A stretch of 64,000 nucleotides of DNA from Pseudeuparius sepicola (Eukaryota; Arthropoda; Insecta; Coleoptera; Anthribidae): positions 24,320,901-24,384,900 of the forward strand of contig OY987299.1 in assembly GCA_963920635.1 (NCBI GenBank), in the 5' to 3' direction. Below, one piece after another: positions 47,877 through 59,358 of this stretch. Below the pieces are notes generated by a model, which was not told the origin of the DNA, searched no databases, and saw only the letters and a program-made list of their open reading frames with translations. A program made the translations under genes and the position numbers. Position 1 is the stretch's first letter. Each line of letters starts with the position of its first letter.

Positions 47877-49369
47877 TGTAGCGTTTCGCCTTATTTTTTG
47901 ATTTGTAGATGTGTTAAAGTCACTAAGTTAGATGCTATAGGTTGGGTCGAGTTTATTGGAGAGAAAATGATTGAGTTTTTCACTGCCACTTCGCTGTGCA
48001 TTTCCCATCATATTCAGAAAGGTTAGTAATTGTACTCTGCCGTCTAAAACCGTTTGTTCTGTGGAATAAATTAGGGCAAACTAGATTGGTAAGTCCTTAC
48101 CTGGTCAACGCCGGTTTTTCCGTGGCGAACTTAAGTTTTTGTGGCGCCCGGTGGTACCTACCGTTTTTGTTGGAAAAAAAGGCAGTCTGGGCTGAACCGT
48201 TGGCGAAATCTTTGGATTATTTCGTCCTCGGAATATTTTTGATATCTTCTGGAGTGCCGTACCTTGCCCTGCCTTACTTTGCCTATCGTTTGCATTCTGG
48301 AGAGCCAGTATTGCCTGGTGGACTGTTTCTTTTTAAGTGGGTAAGCTCGTTTTTATTATTCTTTTTGAATTCGACATTTTTTTATGATCTTGTAGGCATA
48401 CTTCCTGCCCGAGTGATTGGGACTGTTATACCCATATCCAGTTATTTCATCCCTGTGTCACAGAAAGCCTGCAGCTTTGTCTAGTTATCTAAGAAAACCC
48501 ACAAGAAAGTGGTAAGTGTACAAGTTAGGTCATAACTATGAGATAGATTGAATTGGTGCCTATTTTAGGGTTTTCTATTGGGATGGAGCTTACGACAGTT
48601 GCTATAGTTTCTTGCATTAATTGGAATAGATAGAGAGAGAGAGCTATCCCTGGATTCAGTGGCGTCCGAACCTACGCAGGGTGCAGCAAAGACGGTTGCA
48701 GCGAACTCCTGTCTACACCCGACAAGCGGTTCTGCCAGTTTGGTTTTCTCCTCCGGCTCCGACTCAACGCCAAACCAGATAAGTGGTGAACACGTATTAT
48801 TGTCTGACGTTACAATCGAGTTATTTTCTCGCACACTACAAGCAAACTTAGTATCTACCTACTTACTGTGGTCATAATAAGACCCCCATCATTTTATTTT
48901 GAATAGTGATCATATTATTACATAATACTTTTGTCATAAAAGTAAAAGTGTAAACTTTAAGAGTTCGAACTTGAAAAGTACTAGTTACTATAATGCAATT
49001 TAATATATTTTTGTGCACGTCTCTAATGACATGTCATAAATAAGTTCATATCCATTTGTAGACGGTTGAGTTCATCCAGATGGATGACTTTTGTTTGTAG
49101 GTAGGTTAGGTTACGCCTATTAAAAATGTGTTTTACATACAAGTTGTGTTTCATTGTTCACATCATTGCAAAGTGACACTTGTTTTTTAATCAATGTGGT
49201 TTTCCAGTTTTCCAAAAAAAGCTCGGTGGCGCCCTTTTTCTTTTTTTTATGAACATTTGCTTTACGTAAAAATAAATTTAATTGAAAATCTCCTTGCCCA
49301 CGAACCCTGCTCTTCACCATTCCCAGAGCTGCCGTACGCATTGTGCACTACCCTTAAGGTAGAGTTACA
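47877..49369 (+). repeat. 3' LTR (1493 bp)
   Basis: Direct copy of 39947-41442 with the same ends, preceded by the purine tract. Confidence 0.93.
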
Positions 49370-50535
49370 ACCTTATTACCATTGGAAAATAGGAAAAAAG
49401 GAGAATTTGGTCCCGACGTTATGTCTTCTTTCTACTGTAATCCCAGACTCCTTGAAGGCCCCCATTTGCTATGAGGCTGTGGATCTATACATACCCACCA
49501 AACAGTGGAGCTTTCGAGAATGTTTAGGTTAGGTTAGGTCATACATTTATAAATTATGCCTCCCTGTTGTATATAATTATCTGCGTGTTCTCCATTGGGG
49601 AAAATCTGTCGTAGCCGTATACAGTCATGCACTTGTCTCCTTTCCTTTTTTTCCCATATTCCTTTTGTGTGAAAATGGAATCCAAGTAAGGAATTTGAGC
49701 TTTCAGTAATGTCTTGCAATTTCTTATAAAAAATTATCGTTTTATTATTGGGTAGAAGTAGGGCCTCTGAATCTGCCAGAGATAAATTTTATCGTGAGGC
49801 CTTGTCCATACCTGCTTTTCCCTGTAATGTAATAATATTGTTGGTTAAATGGAGAACGTGGAGTACGTGTGTCCTCCAGGGGAAAAAATTTGGTCGACCG
49901 TGCAGTTATGTGCTTACTCCTTTATTTTTTACCATATTATTATTATTGGGTAAGTGTGGAGTTCGCACGTGTATCCTACAAGAACAAAATTTAGTCGTGA
50001 AGTCATGTGACTGCGCCCCTTTTTGTTGTCATATTATTGGATAAATGTGAGGTCCATGTGTCTTCCAAGGGGTAAATTTGGTTACAACTATGTGTCTGCT
50101 CCCCTCATTGTTACCCTGTTATCTTTAAGCAATTGTGAATACATGCGTCCTCAAGAAGGAAATTAGGATGTGCTATTAGTCACTGTTATGGTTAGTTTTG
50201 CTAATATTGGCAGTTCTGTAATATTGTGAGCAATAAGTTTGTCTCCCTTTTTTTGCGGGTTATGCATAATTATTGCATGATTATTTTAAAATACTCTTGG
50301 GTGCCCCGGAAAACAGTGTTAATGACCTGCAATCATATGATTACCCTTTCTATCGTCTTTGTGTGCTAGGATCGATGTGGACCTTGAGGCCGAAAAACCT
50401 TGCAATCGTGTGATTGCATGCGTCTCTATACAAAAATATTGTAATAAATGTAACGTCTCTATAAGTCCAGAACCGAAATGCATTTTGCCTTTTGTCAATT
50501 TCGTTTTTCGATTGGATTATGGCATTTGTACGCCC
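49370..50535. repeat. Degenerate tandem array, unit roughly 100-130 bp
   Basis: Loosely spaced units share TTACCATATTATTATTGG, a GTGTCCTCCAAGG-like block, AAAATTTGGTCG-like text and a short stem such as AGTCATGTGACT (near 49998) before GCGCCCC or GCTCCCC. Units become more regular towards 50500. Confidence 0.6.
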
Positions 50536-50908
50536 GGGGCAGTCGTATGACTAGCAATCGTGTGATTGCGCCCCTTTGGAAGCAGTCCTAGGACTTGCAA
50601 TCGTAAGATTGCGCTTCCTATTATTTATTTGTGTTCGCGTATAAAGGGTCGATGTGGACACGGACTCACCTGCTAATCTTTTGTGTGCTTGTTTTTCAAT
50701 GGGGCATATACTCCCCGGGGCAGTCCTATGACTAGCAATCGTTTGATTGCGCCCCACTGGCAGCTATGGACACGGAGTTATAATCTTTTGTGTGCTTGTT
50801 CTTCAATGGGGGCATGTGCTCCCCGGGGCAGTCCTACGACTAGCAATCGTTTGATTGCGCCCCAGGAAGCAGTCTTATAATGACTTGCAATCGTGTGATT
50901 GCGCTTCC
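50536..50908. repeat. Five copies of a three-way-junction palindrome motif
   Basis: Copies lie at 50536-50574, 50578-50618, 50717-50755, 50825-50863 and 50865-50908. Each has an outer stem, then hairpin 1 (AGTC / GACT), then hairpin 2 (GCAATC / GATTGC). The outer stem is GGGGC/GCCCC in copies 1, 3 and 4 and GGAAGC/GCTTCC in copies 2 and 5, so both strands of the stem change together. No coding frame or tRNA features are present. Confidence 0.8.
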
Positions 50909-51017
50909 TTTATTTACCTTCCTAAGTTTTCCAATATCCAGCGGTTACATTATTACACCTTATTCATTGTCTACACCTCTTTTTACGCGGCAAACCCGAC
51001 GAAAATCGCGAAGTGAG

Positions 51018-51190
51018 ACACGTCTGTAGACGCCGATACAAAATAAAGCACTGAAATAGATTTTACCGACGATCGGGTGACTGGCGGCGGTTGGGACAAA
51101 AAACATCTTTCTTTAAACGTTTGTATGGCGTTTGTAGAGAGTTAAGCAAACTACATTAGTATTTGTAATATGAAGGATGAGACTGCAGTA
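51018..51190. mobile_element. Fragment of the 33199-type MITE, reversed
   Basis: CCGATCGTCGG-like text, GGTGACTGGCGGCGG and CAAACTACATTAGTA match 33240-33400 in reverse complement. Confidence 0.7.
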
Positions 51191-51454
51191 AAATTAGTGA
51201 ACACCTAGCATTTACATTTACTTTTCGCAACAACAAAACCACGTTCTTCTACATTCTTCATCTTTTCAGCTTCAGTATTTTAGGTGCTGTATACCCACTT
51301 CAAGTATTCTTATTTTTTAATAGCTATTAGACATTTTACGGGGCTGTTCAGTAAACTTGCCTGTTCAGGTAACTTCATTCCATTCCATTCCATTCGATTG
51401 AGAATAATAACAAAACTGGCATTTTCCTTTACAAAACAGATATAATAGTTATTT

Positions 51455-53660
51455 ATGTACCAAGGCACTGAAGTTCAACTTTTTATGACTCATGTGGAGT
51501 TTAGTTGCTGAGGCCTCTGGCCGAGGCAAATAAACCACATGAGTCATAAAAATAATTTCAGTGCCGAGGTACATATTATATTTTTTTTTAAATCGGAAAA
51601 AAAGTGTTTTATTAGGCAAGAAAACCGATCGCTCTACCTAGGACAAGTCGAGGCCAATGATAAAGACAGGCCACGGCGCTAACGCATAATCGCGTAGTCA
51701 CGTGACCAACTTAGTCGTATATAATGAAAGGCATTTTTGGAGATAAGTAGAAAAAACAAATTTCGTAACAATTTGGCAAGTTTTCTTTCATCTATTACAT
51801 TATTGGTTTTGTGCATTCAAGCTTTCTCTAATTGTTTTTTCAAAATTTTCAACCTGCCTCAGCTGTTTTAGGCTGAGAGTTAAACGGCACTGCACTCACA
51901 ATATTTTGGCACATTCTCAAAAATTGTTCCTTTAGCTTAGGTGATATTCTCTATAGGTACGTATTTTCCTCCCACAACACATTTGTCTTCCTGGCTTTTG
52001 TAATATGTATAAACAGACCCAATATTTGGTGTTTAGGTTATTTTTTACGAGAAATAAAAATGAAAACTAACCTCAGTACTGTAAATATTGACGAGGTCTC
52101 AGTTGATCGGCAGCGTGAAAGACCATATTATTATCAGGGCGTAGGTCGACAACGAAAATCCTCGAGTATGTTACAACACTGATTTATTTCGCACAAGATG
52201 AATGGTGAATACAATAAATACACAACCCGAACGTGGTCAACGGGAACGGCTTCCAGCCACCCGGACCGTCTGAACTCGCGAATTTCCCGTAATCAGTTCA
52301 CCCCTCTGTGTCTCAGGCTCCACTGTCCAATACTGTCCCATGTCCATAATAGTCCATTCCGGGTTCCCTATTCTGTGGTTCGGGGGAGAATTCCCCTTAA
52401 CAGCGCTAACGCGTCGCGTCGGTGCGAGCGGCACCAATACTCTTGGACGGCACGACTCCCACCCAGACACCCAGAGGCCAATAATAACACCTGGGCGGTT
52501 CCCCTCCGCCAGGACACACGCGCACTAGACACAAACTTGTTTCTAAAATATAAACTAAGACTTTAAAAACACTTTAAACATTGAAAACTTCTCAAAACCC
52601 AAGCTGCCGCTTTCAGTTATGTGACAAATGACATGTAACGTCTGACTAAGATGGTCACGTGATTTTTGTGCGCCAGGGCCTGTCTTTATAGTAGGCCTTG
52701 AGGACAAGTATAATGACGTACGGCACCTTCTGACAGAAAAACCAAACTTCTTGTGCAGCCTACACAACAAATCTATTGATTTTCAAATTTACTAAAATAT
52801 GTATACTGAAGGATTGCGCTTCTATAGGAAACAATTTCGCAATGTGTACGAAAAGTTAAATGAGCCTTTATCGGCCGGGTTTTGAATATTTGGTCACTTT
52901 TGACGGGCGATTTCTCCGCGTCTGACGTTTGATGTTTACATCTCGCCAAGGCCTACTTATTGAAAAAAACGTACAATAATGGGCTACATTATTGTACGAT
53001 TTCTGTGCTTTTAATGACGATTTTGGGACATTTTAATGCCGATTTTAAGAAATAGTTATTTATGTACCAAGGCACTGAAGTTCAACTTTTTATGACTCAT
53101 GTGGAGTTTAGTTGCTGAGGCCTCTGGCCGAGGCAAATAAACCACATGAGTCATAAAAAGAACTTCAGTGCCGAGGTACATATTATATTTTTCTTGAAAT
53201 CGGAAAAAAAATGTTTTATTAGGCAAGAAAATAATAATAAGGGATCACCCGTCCACGAACAGACTACGCGCGGCGTTGCTTGACTTTACCGATCGCTCTA
53301 CCTAGCACAAGCATAATGATGTACGGCACCTTCTGACAGAAAAACCAAACTGCTGCTTCTTGTGCAGCTTACACAACAAATCTATTGTTTTTCAAATTTA
53401 CTAAAATATGTATACTGAAGGATTGCGCTTCTATAGGAAACAATTTCGCAATGTGTACGAAAAGTTAAATGAGCCTTTATCGGCCGGGTTTTGAATATTT
53501 GGTCACTTTTGACGGGCGATTTCTCCGCGTCTGACGTTTGATGTTTACATCTCGCCAAGGCCTACTTATTGAAAAAATCGTACAATAATGGGCTACATTA
53601 TTGTACGATTTCTGTGCTTTTAATGACGATTTTGGGACATTTTAATGCCGATTTCAAGAA
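51455..53660. mobile_element. Second locus of fold-back modules: B-unique-A-B-A
   Basis: B (AACTTTTTATGACTCATGTG, GCTGAGGCCTCTGGCCGAGG) is at 51461-51645 and 53050-53305. A (ATTGAAAAAATCGTACAATA, CGGCCGGGTTTTGAATATTT) is at about 52693-53048 and 53306-53660. The modules are nearly identical to 20796-22550. Confidence 0.75.
51650..52692. mobile_element. DNA element with about 60-bp imperfect inverted ends, between modules B and A
   Basis: Left GATAAAGACAGGCC, GGCGC and TCACGTGACCA are mirrored at the right by TGGTCACGTGA, GCGCC and GGCCTGTCTTTAT. The interior has a GC-richer stretch at 52200-52520 with no recognised product. Confidence 0.55.
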
Positions 53661-53759
53661 AAACATTTTACAGATAATTTAATTTTTCATACCCAAGAGA
53701 GTAAAATTTTACGGTAATCCACACAACAAAACTAATGTCATACATAAAGTCTGGCCGTT

Positions 53760-53960
53760 ATTGCAAACGATTTTCATGTTAAACTTTTTTCCGTATGTCA
53801 TAAAAAAGTTACAGTGGTTTAAAAATTGTGATTTTTTTTGGATTTTTGGTCATAGTTCTCGTAGGTGGCCATGGACGGCAATTTTCATTATGACACCCGC
53901 CACCCGGTCAAGAAATAGCCGAGAGATTTTGAGTGAGCCACTTATATAAGCCACCCTGTA
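53760..53960. mobile_element. Single fold-back arm, partner of the 32425 family
   Basis: Ends CCACTTATATAAGCCACCCTGTA, shown here by its last bases GCCACCCTGTA, and carries TCGTAGGTGGCCATGG. It is the inverse of 32425-32600. Confidence 0.65.
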
Positions 53961-54339
53961 TATGTAGATATAAAATAATCGTTGATCGAAACAGAAATCA
54001 GCCTTTGCTATTTTTATCGAGCACTAATATTTTAACTAAATAATGTGTTGATGCGACATAATATGAACGGTAATTATGAAGATTATCATTATTTTATGCA
54101 TAATTAAGTCACATATTTTTCCTTTAATTACTGAATAATCAATCACGTGTTTTTGGAAAGGGAATTGCAGGTGGCATTTTCAGTTGTTGTATTCTCAATT
54201 TATTCATTAGTAGAAATAACAGGTTATTTTATATGTTCTGCTTGTCTTTAAGTATATAATATAATGTTGCAGAATATTACAATATTTTCTCGTTTCTGTC
54301 ACGTAAAATGAAATACAAAAAAAACACAGTAGATACCCT

Positions 54340-54438
54340 AGCCTAGCGTCTTGCCCTCTGCTGCTGCTTGGCCGTCTCTTAGATACTCTTGGAACTTTCT
54401 GTCGGGCTCGACATTGCTCTCCTTCGAGATGATCAACC
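54340..54438 (-). pseudogene. Relic of an RR-1 cuticular protein gene
   Basis: The minus strand reads ISKESNVEPDRKFQ, matching VSQESNIEPDGKFQ of the gene at 61897-62271. After a small deletion the DNA again matches (CCAAGCAGCAGCAGA) in a shifted frame, then runs into a stop. Only about 100 bp of homology remain, so it is a dead fragment of a duplicated gene. Confidence 0.75.
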
Positions 54439-55550
54439 AATTGTTTACATTGGTATTTGCTTAGTAACACAAAGTGAGTCAGGATTCTACACAATTTCCA
54501 TTTGACCTAACGATTTTTTAAATGCAGCTAAACTTGAGTAAGTGAAATAGTAAATAAATCAGCTGATTCCGGCAAAAACCACATAACACAAAATAGGTAA
54601 ATCATCAAACTGTTTGTCCTAACTTCTATTTTTTCTGTCCTGTGCTTTAAACGAGTTCCGTTGTCAAACGTCATTTTCTTCCTGTCCCAATAATTATTAT
54701 ATTTATATTTGATTTGAGCTCGTGTCGTGGTGGTAGTTTTGTATAAGACGGCGTTGAGTTTTCTTTGTTGGTGTTTGGTTTAATATTTTTATCAGAGAGA
54801 AAATTTAATTTAGCTATGTGGCTATATTCTCTCTGTTGTAGTTGTAGGTTATAGATTACAAAAAAAAATTGTCAACTCTTGTTGTGTATTTGGATGTACC
54901 AAACTTTTATTAGGGGTTGGAAAACGGTTTATCACGATTTTCGGCTAAACTACTACTCCTATCAAAAAAAGTTAGATGACAAAGTTGTAGGTAATAAAAA
55001 GATATACAACTTTTGTATTTACATCACATAACCTCAAAATATCGGCGGAAAATCTAAATAACCGATTTCTTGGTTTTTAATTCTTATCTCTCACAAAAAA
55101 AAATCCCGAAATTTGGTGGAAATTTACCGTCTTACGTCCCAAATACGCTGTAATTTTTTTGAAACAATATATTTAATTTTACCCTTTATTTTGATTTTAA
55201 ACCAAGAAAATAACCTCGTTTTTAATCGAAAATACCCACGTCAAAAAAGCTGCTTTTGAAAAAAGTCGGTGCGCTTTTTGTTCGTTGAAACCTTTACTCT
55301 CTGATTGTGTAAAAAATATACGTATGGAAAATTTTCTCTGAAAATGCAAAAAACGAAAAAACTCAATTTCGAAAAAAAAAATCATTGTTTAAAACGTTAC
55401 GCTATTTATTGAAATTTACACTTTAATTACTTGAAAAATATAAGATTCCATGTTACATTGATAAACCAAGAAAGTGCAAATCCATGAAACATAGAGTTTG
55501 CAAAAAACATGCGAAAATAGTTATCCAGCCAGGATTTGCGTGTAGTTCCT
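54439..55550. other. AT-rich intergenic DNA, nothing recognised
   Basis: No splice-supported frame, promoter pair or clear repeat is visible. Confidence 0.4.
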
Positions 55551-55551
55551 T

Positions 55552-55805
55552 ATGCCAGAAAAGTTTTTTTAAATTATTTATAGTGTAAATAAACATATAA
55601 AACAAGGTTTACCTTTGCTCGACTCAGACATTTTAGATTCCATTCTGCAGTGTTCGTTGGTTAAACAGAAAGCTTTGGCACCATCGGAATGATGCCAGAA
55701 AAGTTTTTTATGACTATTTACGGTCTACATAACCAAATTAAACAAGGTTTGGCTTTGCTCGATTTAGACATTTTTTATTCTTTTCTGCAGTTTTTGAAGC
55801 CCTGT
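55552..55805. repeat. Two tandem copies of a roughly 130-bp unit
   Basis: TGCCAGAAAAGTTTTTT starts units at about 55552 and 55693. Each continues with AACAAGGTTT and TTTGCTCGA..AGACATTTT, then a CTGCAGT.TT block. Confidence 0.7.
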
Positions 55806-55939
55806 AGCGGAACGTTGCACCGCTAAAAGCTAGCCAGAAAAGTAAAATTCGCATTTCCGGGGTACAAGTTAAGAAATAAACGGGTTTTCAACTTTGCGCG
55901 AATTGTCACCAAAAATCGGTCGCTGGCTCCCGTACTACA

Positions 55940-57730
55940 AGTATTTACTTGCATTTGTAGTCAACATTTTATTGAGAGCGATTTCATAGATAATTTTGGG
56001 CACCGCAAACTTAAAAAGTATATTATGTAATTACTACAGTTTTTTATTTTCCAAGTCGTCTTATGATAGAAACTCTATCAAGGGAAAAACTGGCAAAACA
56101 TTGTGCTAATGAATATAGCCCTTCGTCGTCAAAGATAGAAATTGAGGTTCTGGTCCCTTTAGTATATAAAAATATGTAAAAGCTATACCGGTCTTCGATG
56201 TTTTTCTTATTAAATTGAATTTTAAAATTATTAAATTAGTTAAGACTGAATGTACAGCAGCTACGTGGTGATTCAACATTTTGACCCATAAAATGGCTTT
56301 TTTCGATCTGTAGCGAGAAACACGCATAATTTTAAATTTTTGGTCAATAAAAATTTAAATCTAAGTAATTACTCACATTTTGAGGCAAAAATTATTTAAA
56401 AATATTTATCGAATTTATTAGGCTTTTTGCGCAAATGCTAATTATGCGTGTTGCTCACTACAGATCGAAAAAAACCATTTTATGGGTCAAAATGTTGAAT
56501 CACCACGCACGTGGTGTACATTGAGTCTTAAGATAAGTAATCAAAGTTGAAAATGTACACCTTATCCTATATATTTTGTCGCCTTTATTTTAAACTAAAC
56601 TTTTATTTTGGAATTTGTATTTTATTTGTCTCCATTTACTTCCAGGTGCATAAAATTTCTATGTATTTTTTTTTTAATTAATTCACTACTTTTTTCTGTG
56701 CAATTTTTACATAATTGTGGTTATGTTCAAAATGCTGTTGAAAACATCGAATTGAACTAGGAAAAAAAATCTCATTCCTACAAACAAGTCCCGAATTACG
56801 GAATACATATCTATCATACGATAAAGAGAATTAGAGAACATGCCCATTAAATTCGGCCATTAATATGCAACATCCATTTATACATCCTTTGCCTGAATCA
56901 GCTGACACGTTCATTACGCGTCCTTGTCTTACTTATTGCCATTTGAAACCTATCTCTCTCTAGAGTTGGCTGCCCCAAACAACAATGAAAATGACACCTG
57001 TGCAACTTCCATACATTGAATTTTTTCTTTTCATTCGTAAGTCTTAAAAATCTTTGCTAATAACTTTGCAGTTTTCCAAGAGATAAGGTGATATTAGAGA
57101 CAAGTGGATTGCAGCAATAAATAGGAAAAATTTTGTACTGTCTACAAGTATTTACTTGCATTTGTAGTCAACAATTTATAGAGAATTTTGGGCAGCGCAA
57201 ACTTAAATAGTATGTAAATACTGCAGTTTTTTATTTTCCAAGTCATGATAGAAACTCTATCAAGGGAAAAACTGGCAAAATATTGTGCTAATGAACCTAG
57301 CTCTTCGTAGTCAAAGATGGAATTAATATTGAGGTTCTGGTCTCTTTAATAAGGTAATTATTTGTAATTCTTTATGTCAGATGCCTAAACATTAAAAATT
57401 ATATAAAAATATGTAAAAGCTACCTGTCTTCCATGCTTTTTAATTTTTCACTACTTTTTTCTGTGCAATATTTACATAATTGTGGTTATATAGAAAAATT
57501 CTCATTCCTACAAACAAGCCCCGAATTTCGGAATACAGATCATACAATAAAGAGAATTACGAAACATGTCCATTAAATTCGGCCATTAATATGCAACATC
57601 CCTATATACCTCCTTTGCCTGAATCAGCTGACAAGTTCATTAGGCGTCCTTGTCTTACTTATTGCCATTTGAAACCTATCTCCCTCTAGAGTTGGCTGCC
57701 AAAAACAACAATGAAAGTGGTACCTGTGCG
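55940..57730. repeat. Direct duplication of an approximately 0.6-1.1-kb segment
   Basis: AAGTATTTACTTGCATTTGT, GAAACTCTATCAAGGGAAAA, ATTTACATAATTGTGGTTAT and CCTTTGCCTGAATCAGCTGA occur in the same order from about 55940 to 56990 and again from about 57143 to 57715. The first copy is longer because it holds a MITE and adjacent sequence. Confidence 0.8.
56240..56532. mobile_element. MITE, 293 bp, TTAAGACT ends
   Basis: Long inverted ends include GATTCAACATTTTGACCCAT and TTTTTTCGATCTGTAG. A second copy of the family is at 59074-59358. The element is absent from the second copy of the surrounding duplication. Confidence 0.8.
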
Positions 57731-59073
57731 ACTTCCATACAACTTATCAATTCGATGCTTCCATAGTACTTATGAATTCGATGGTTGCCTCAATTAATAT
57801 AGGCCCGATCGTTGTTATTTAAAGGAGTTGTCTCATATGATTATAGAACAAAATAGGAAAGAAGGCCCATGGAGCAACAATAAAAAAAAAGTGTCCCTTG
57901 ATCCTTTAGAAATCCGATAGGCGTATTTTCGGGGCCCCGAAAATCACGGCGTGAAAGACGGGGGCAGGTCTGGACTCGGGGAAGCGAGTTATGTGCGAAG
58001 TCCCGCTATACAGCCCGTGCCATATACCGTTTGATGCCCAGGACACTCAAAACAAACACACATTACACATAATATTTATAAGCTTTAGCGCTTTGGTATT
58101 TTCTTTAACAGATTAAAATATGCAGCATTAAGTAACTCAATATCTCAAAAGTAAATTTGTGGTTGGTCTGACGGCAACGTTCGACTAGAGCAGTTGGATT
58201 TACTACATTTAATTCTTTTTAACTCTAAGATGTTCATTTTCTAGTTTTGAGGTACCTGCCTGTCTGGCTAACATAGCACTTGGGACAATCAGCACATGGA
58301 ATTTTGTAAACGACATTAAACTTTAACTACGCAGGTATTTTAAACTTTGTTTTACTGAAGAAATGTTTTTTTAATTGTGTTGTCATTGCTGTAGGAAATA
58401 GATAAGTTGTCCATTGATAAATATTTACTAAGTCTTTCAAAAAGTTTTGTAATATATGGAATTTTTGTATAAGTTTTTTTGATAGGTGTTTATGTTTTTT
58501 TACTATTTGTGAAAAGGAAAAGAGGAAAATGTAATGTGGGAGTAGAAAAAATATACCTACTTAAGCCAATGACGTCAGAACCTATAGACAGGTTTGTTTT
58601 GATAAACGCTTGACGCCCAGAACTAATCACAATCTAAGCGCTCCATTAAATTATTCCGAAAATGTCGCGAGATTGTCAGAAATTGCCCCTTTTTGTCGAG
58701 CCGTAGCGAACTTACTTCGAGTCTGGGTTCGGAGGCTGGCGTCGTTAGACCATCCCCCGAGTCTTCAGGTGAGGTTCCGATGCTTCCGGCGTGGTGCTCC
58801 GTAAAAGATTCGACGAATTACAGGCAATTAACCCATTTTATACATATTTTTATAATTTTTTGGCATCTTTGCTATAAGGAGTATCTTACCCTGTGAATGC
58901 TTAACTATATTCTTCGACTGTGCATCTTAAAAAGGCTTTAGATAGGCATGTTTCGCACAGCTTACGATGTGTAATTATGATTGCCTGTTTTAATTAAATA
59001 GATTATTCAATCATCGCTGACATGTCCGCAAGAGTACGCATGCAAAGAGTACGCGCGCACAAACAAAAAGGAA
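57731..59073. other. Intergenic DNA, nothing recognised
   Basis: A GC-richer patch lies at 57920-58020 and another at 58600-58800. Neither shows a supported gene. Confidence 0.4.
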
Positions 59074-59358
59074 TTAAGACGCAAGGTACAGCACGTATGT
59101 GGTGACTCAACATTTTGACCCATAAAATGGCTTTTTTCGATCTGTAGCGAGTAACACGCAAAATTTTAAATTTTTGTCAATACAAATTTTAATCTAAGTA
59201 ATTACTCACATTTTGGGACAAAAATTATTTAAAAATATTTATCACAATGGCCGTTATTAGGCTTTTTGCGCAAATGCTAATAACGGCCATTGTGATAAAG
59301 ATTTTTTTATGGGTCAAAATGTTGAATCACCACGCACATGCTGTACATTGAGTCTTAA
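59074..59358. mobile_element. MITE, second copy of the TTAAGACT family
   Basis: It shares CATTTTGACCCATAAAATGG and the GGCTTTTTGCGCAAATGCTA centre with 56240-56532, but has its own inner palindrome TTATCACAATGGCCGTTATT. Confidence 0.8.

Larger units (their letters stand above)
39947..49369 (+). mobile_element. Ty3/Gypsy-type LTR retrotransposon, disrupted
   Basis: Two long direct repeats of about 1.5 kb, starting TGTAGCG and ending GTTACA, flank gag and pol in the order PR-RT-RNase H-integrase. A purine-rich tract (GGAGGGGGGTAG) precedes the 3' LTR. ATGGCGACCAACG just after the 5' LTR is a likely primer site. The flanks ACCC and ACCT could be a 4-bp duplication with one mismatch. gag has several frame breaks and pol is split by a hAT element. 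No env-like frame is seen, so it should be read as a retrotransposon, not a virus. Confidence 0.9.

Noticed and set aside
39947..49369. Endogenous retrovirus with an envelope gene
   Set aside because: There is no third frame between pol and the 3' LTR; the 0.5-kb gap is non-coding.
49523..49538. TTAGG repeated three times, an insect telomere-like motif
   Set aside because: Three units inside unique sequence are too few to be a telomeric tract; similar AGGTTAGG strings occur elsewhere in the window.
50536..50908. tRNA genes or a CRISPR-like array
   Set aside because: The units lack A and B boxes, an anticodon arm and a CCA-type acceptor. Spacing is irregular and the repeats are palindromes in a eukaryotic context.
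52198..52566. 122-codon frame in the GC-richer core of the 51650 element
   Set aside because: The composition is arginine/proline-biased with no recognisable domain, and a competing frame exists on the other strand.
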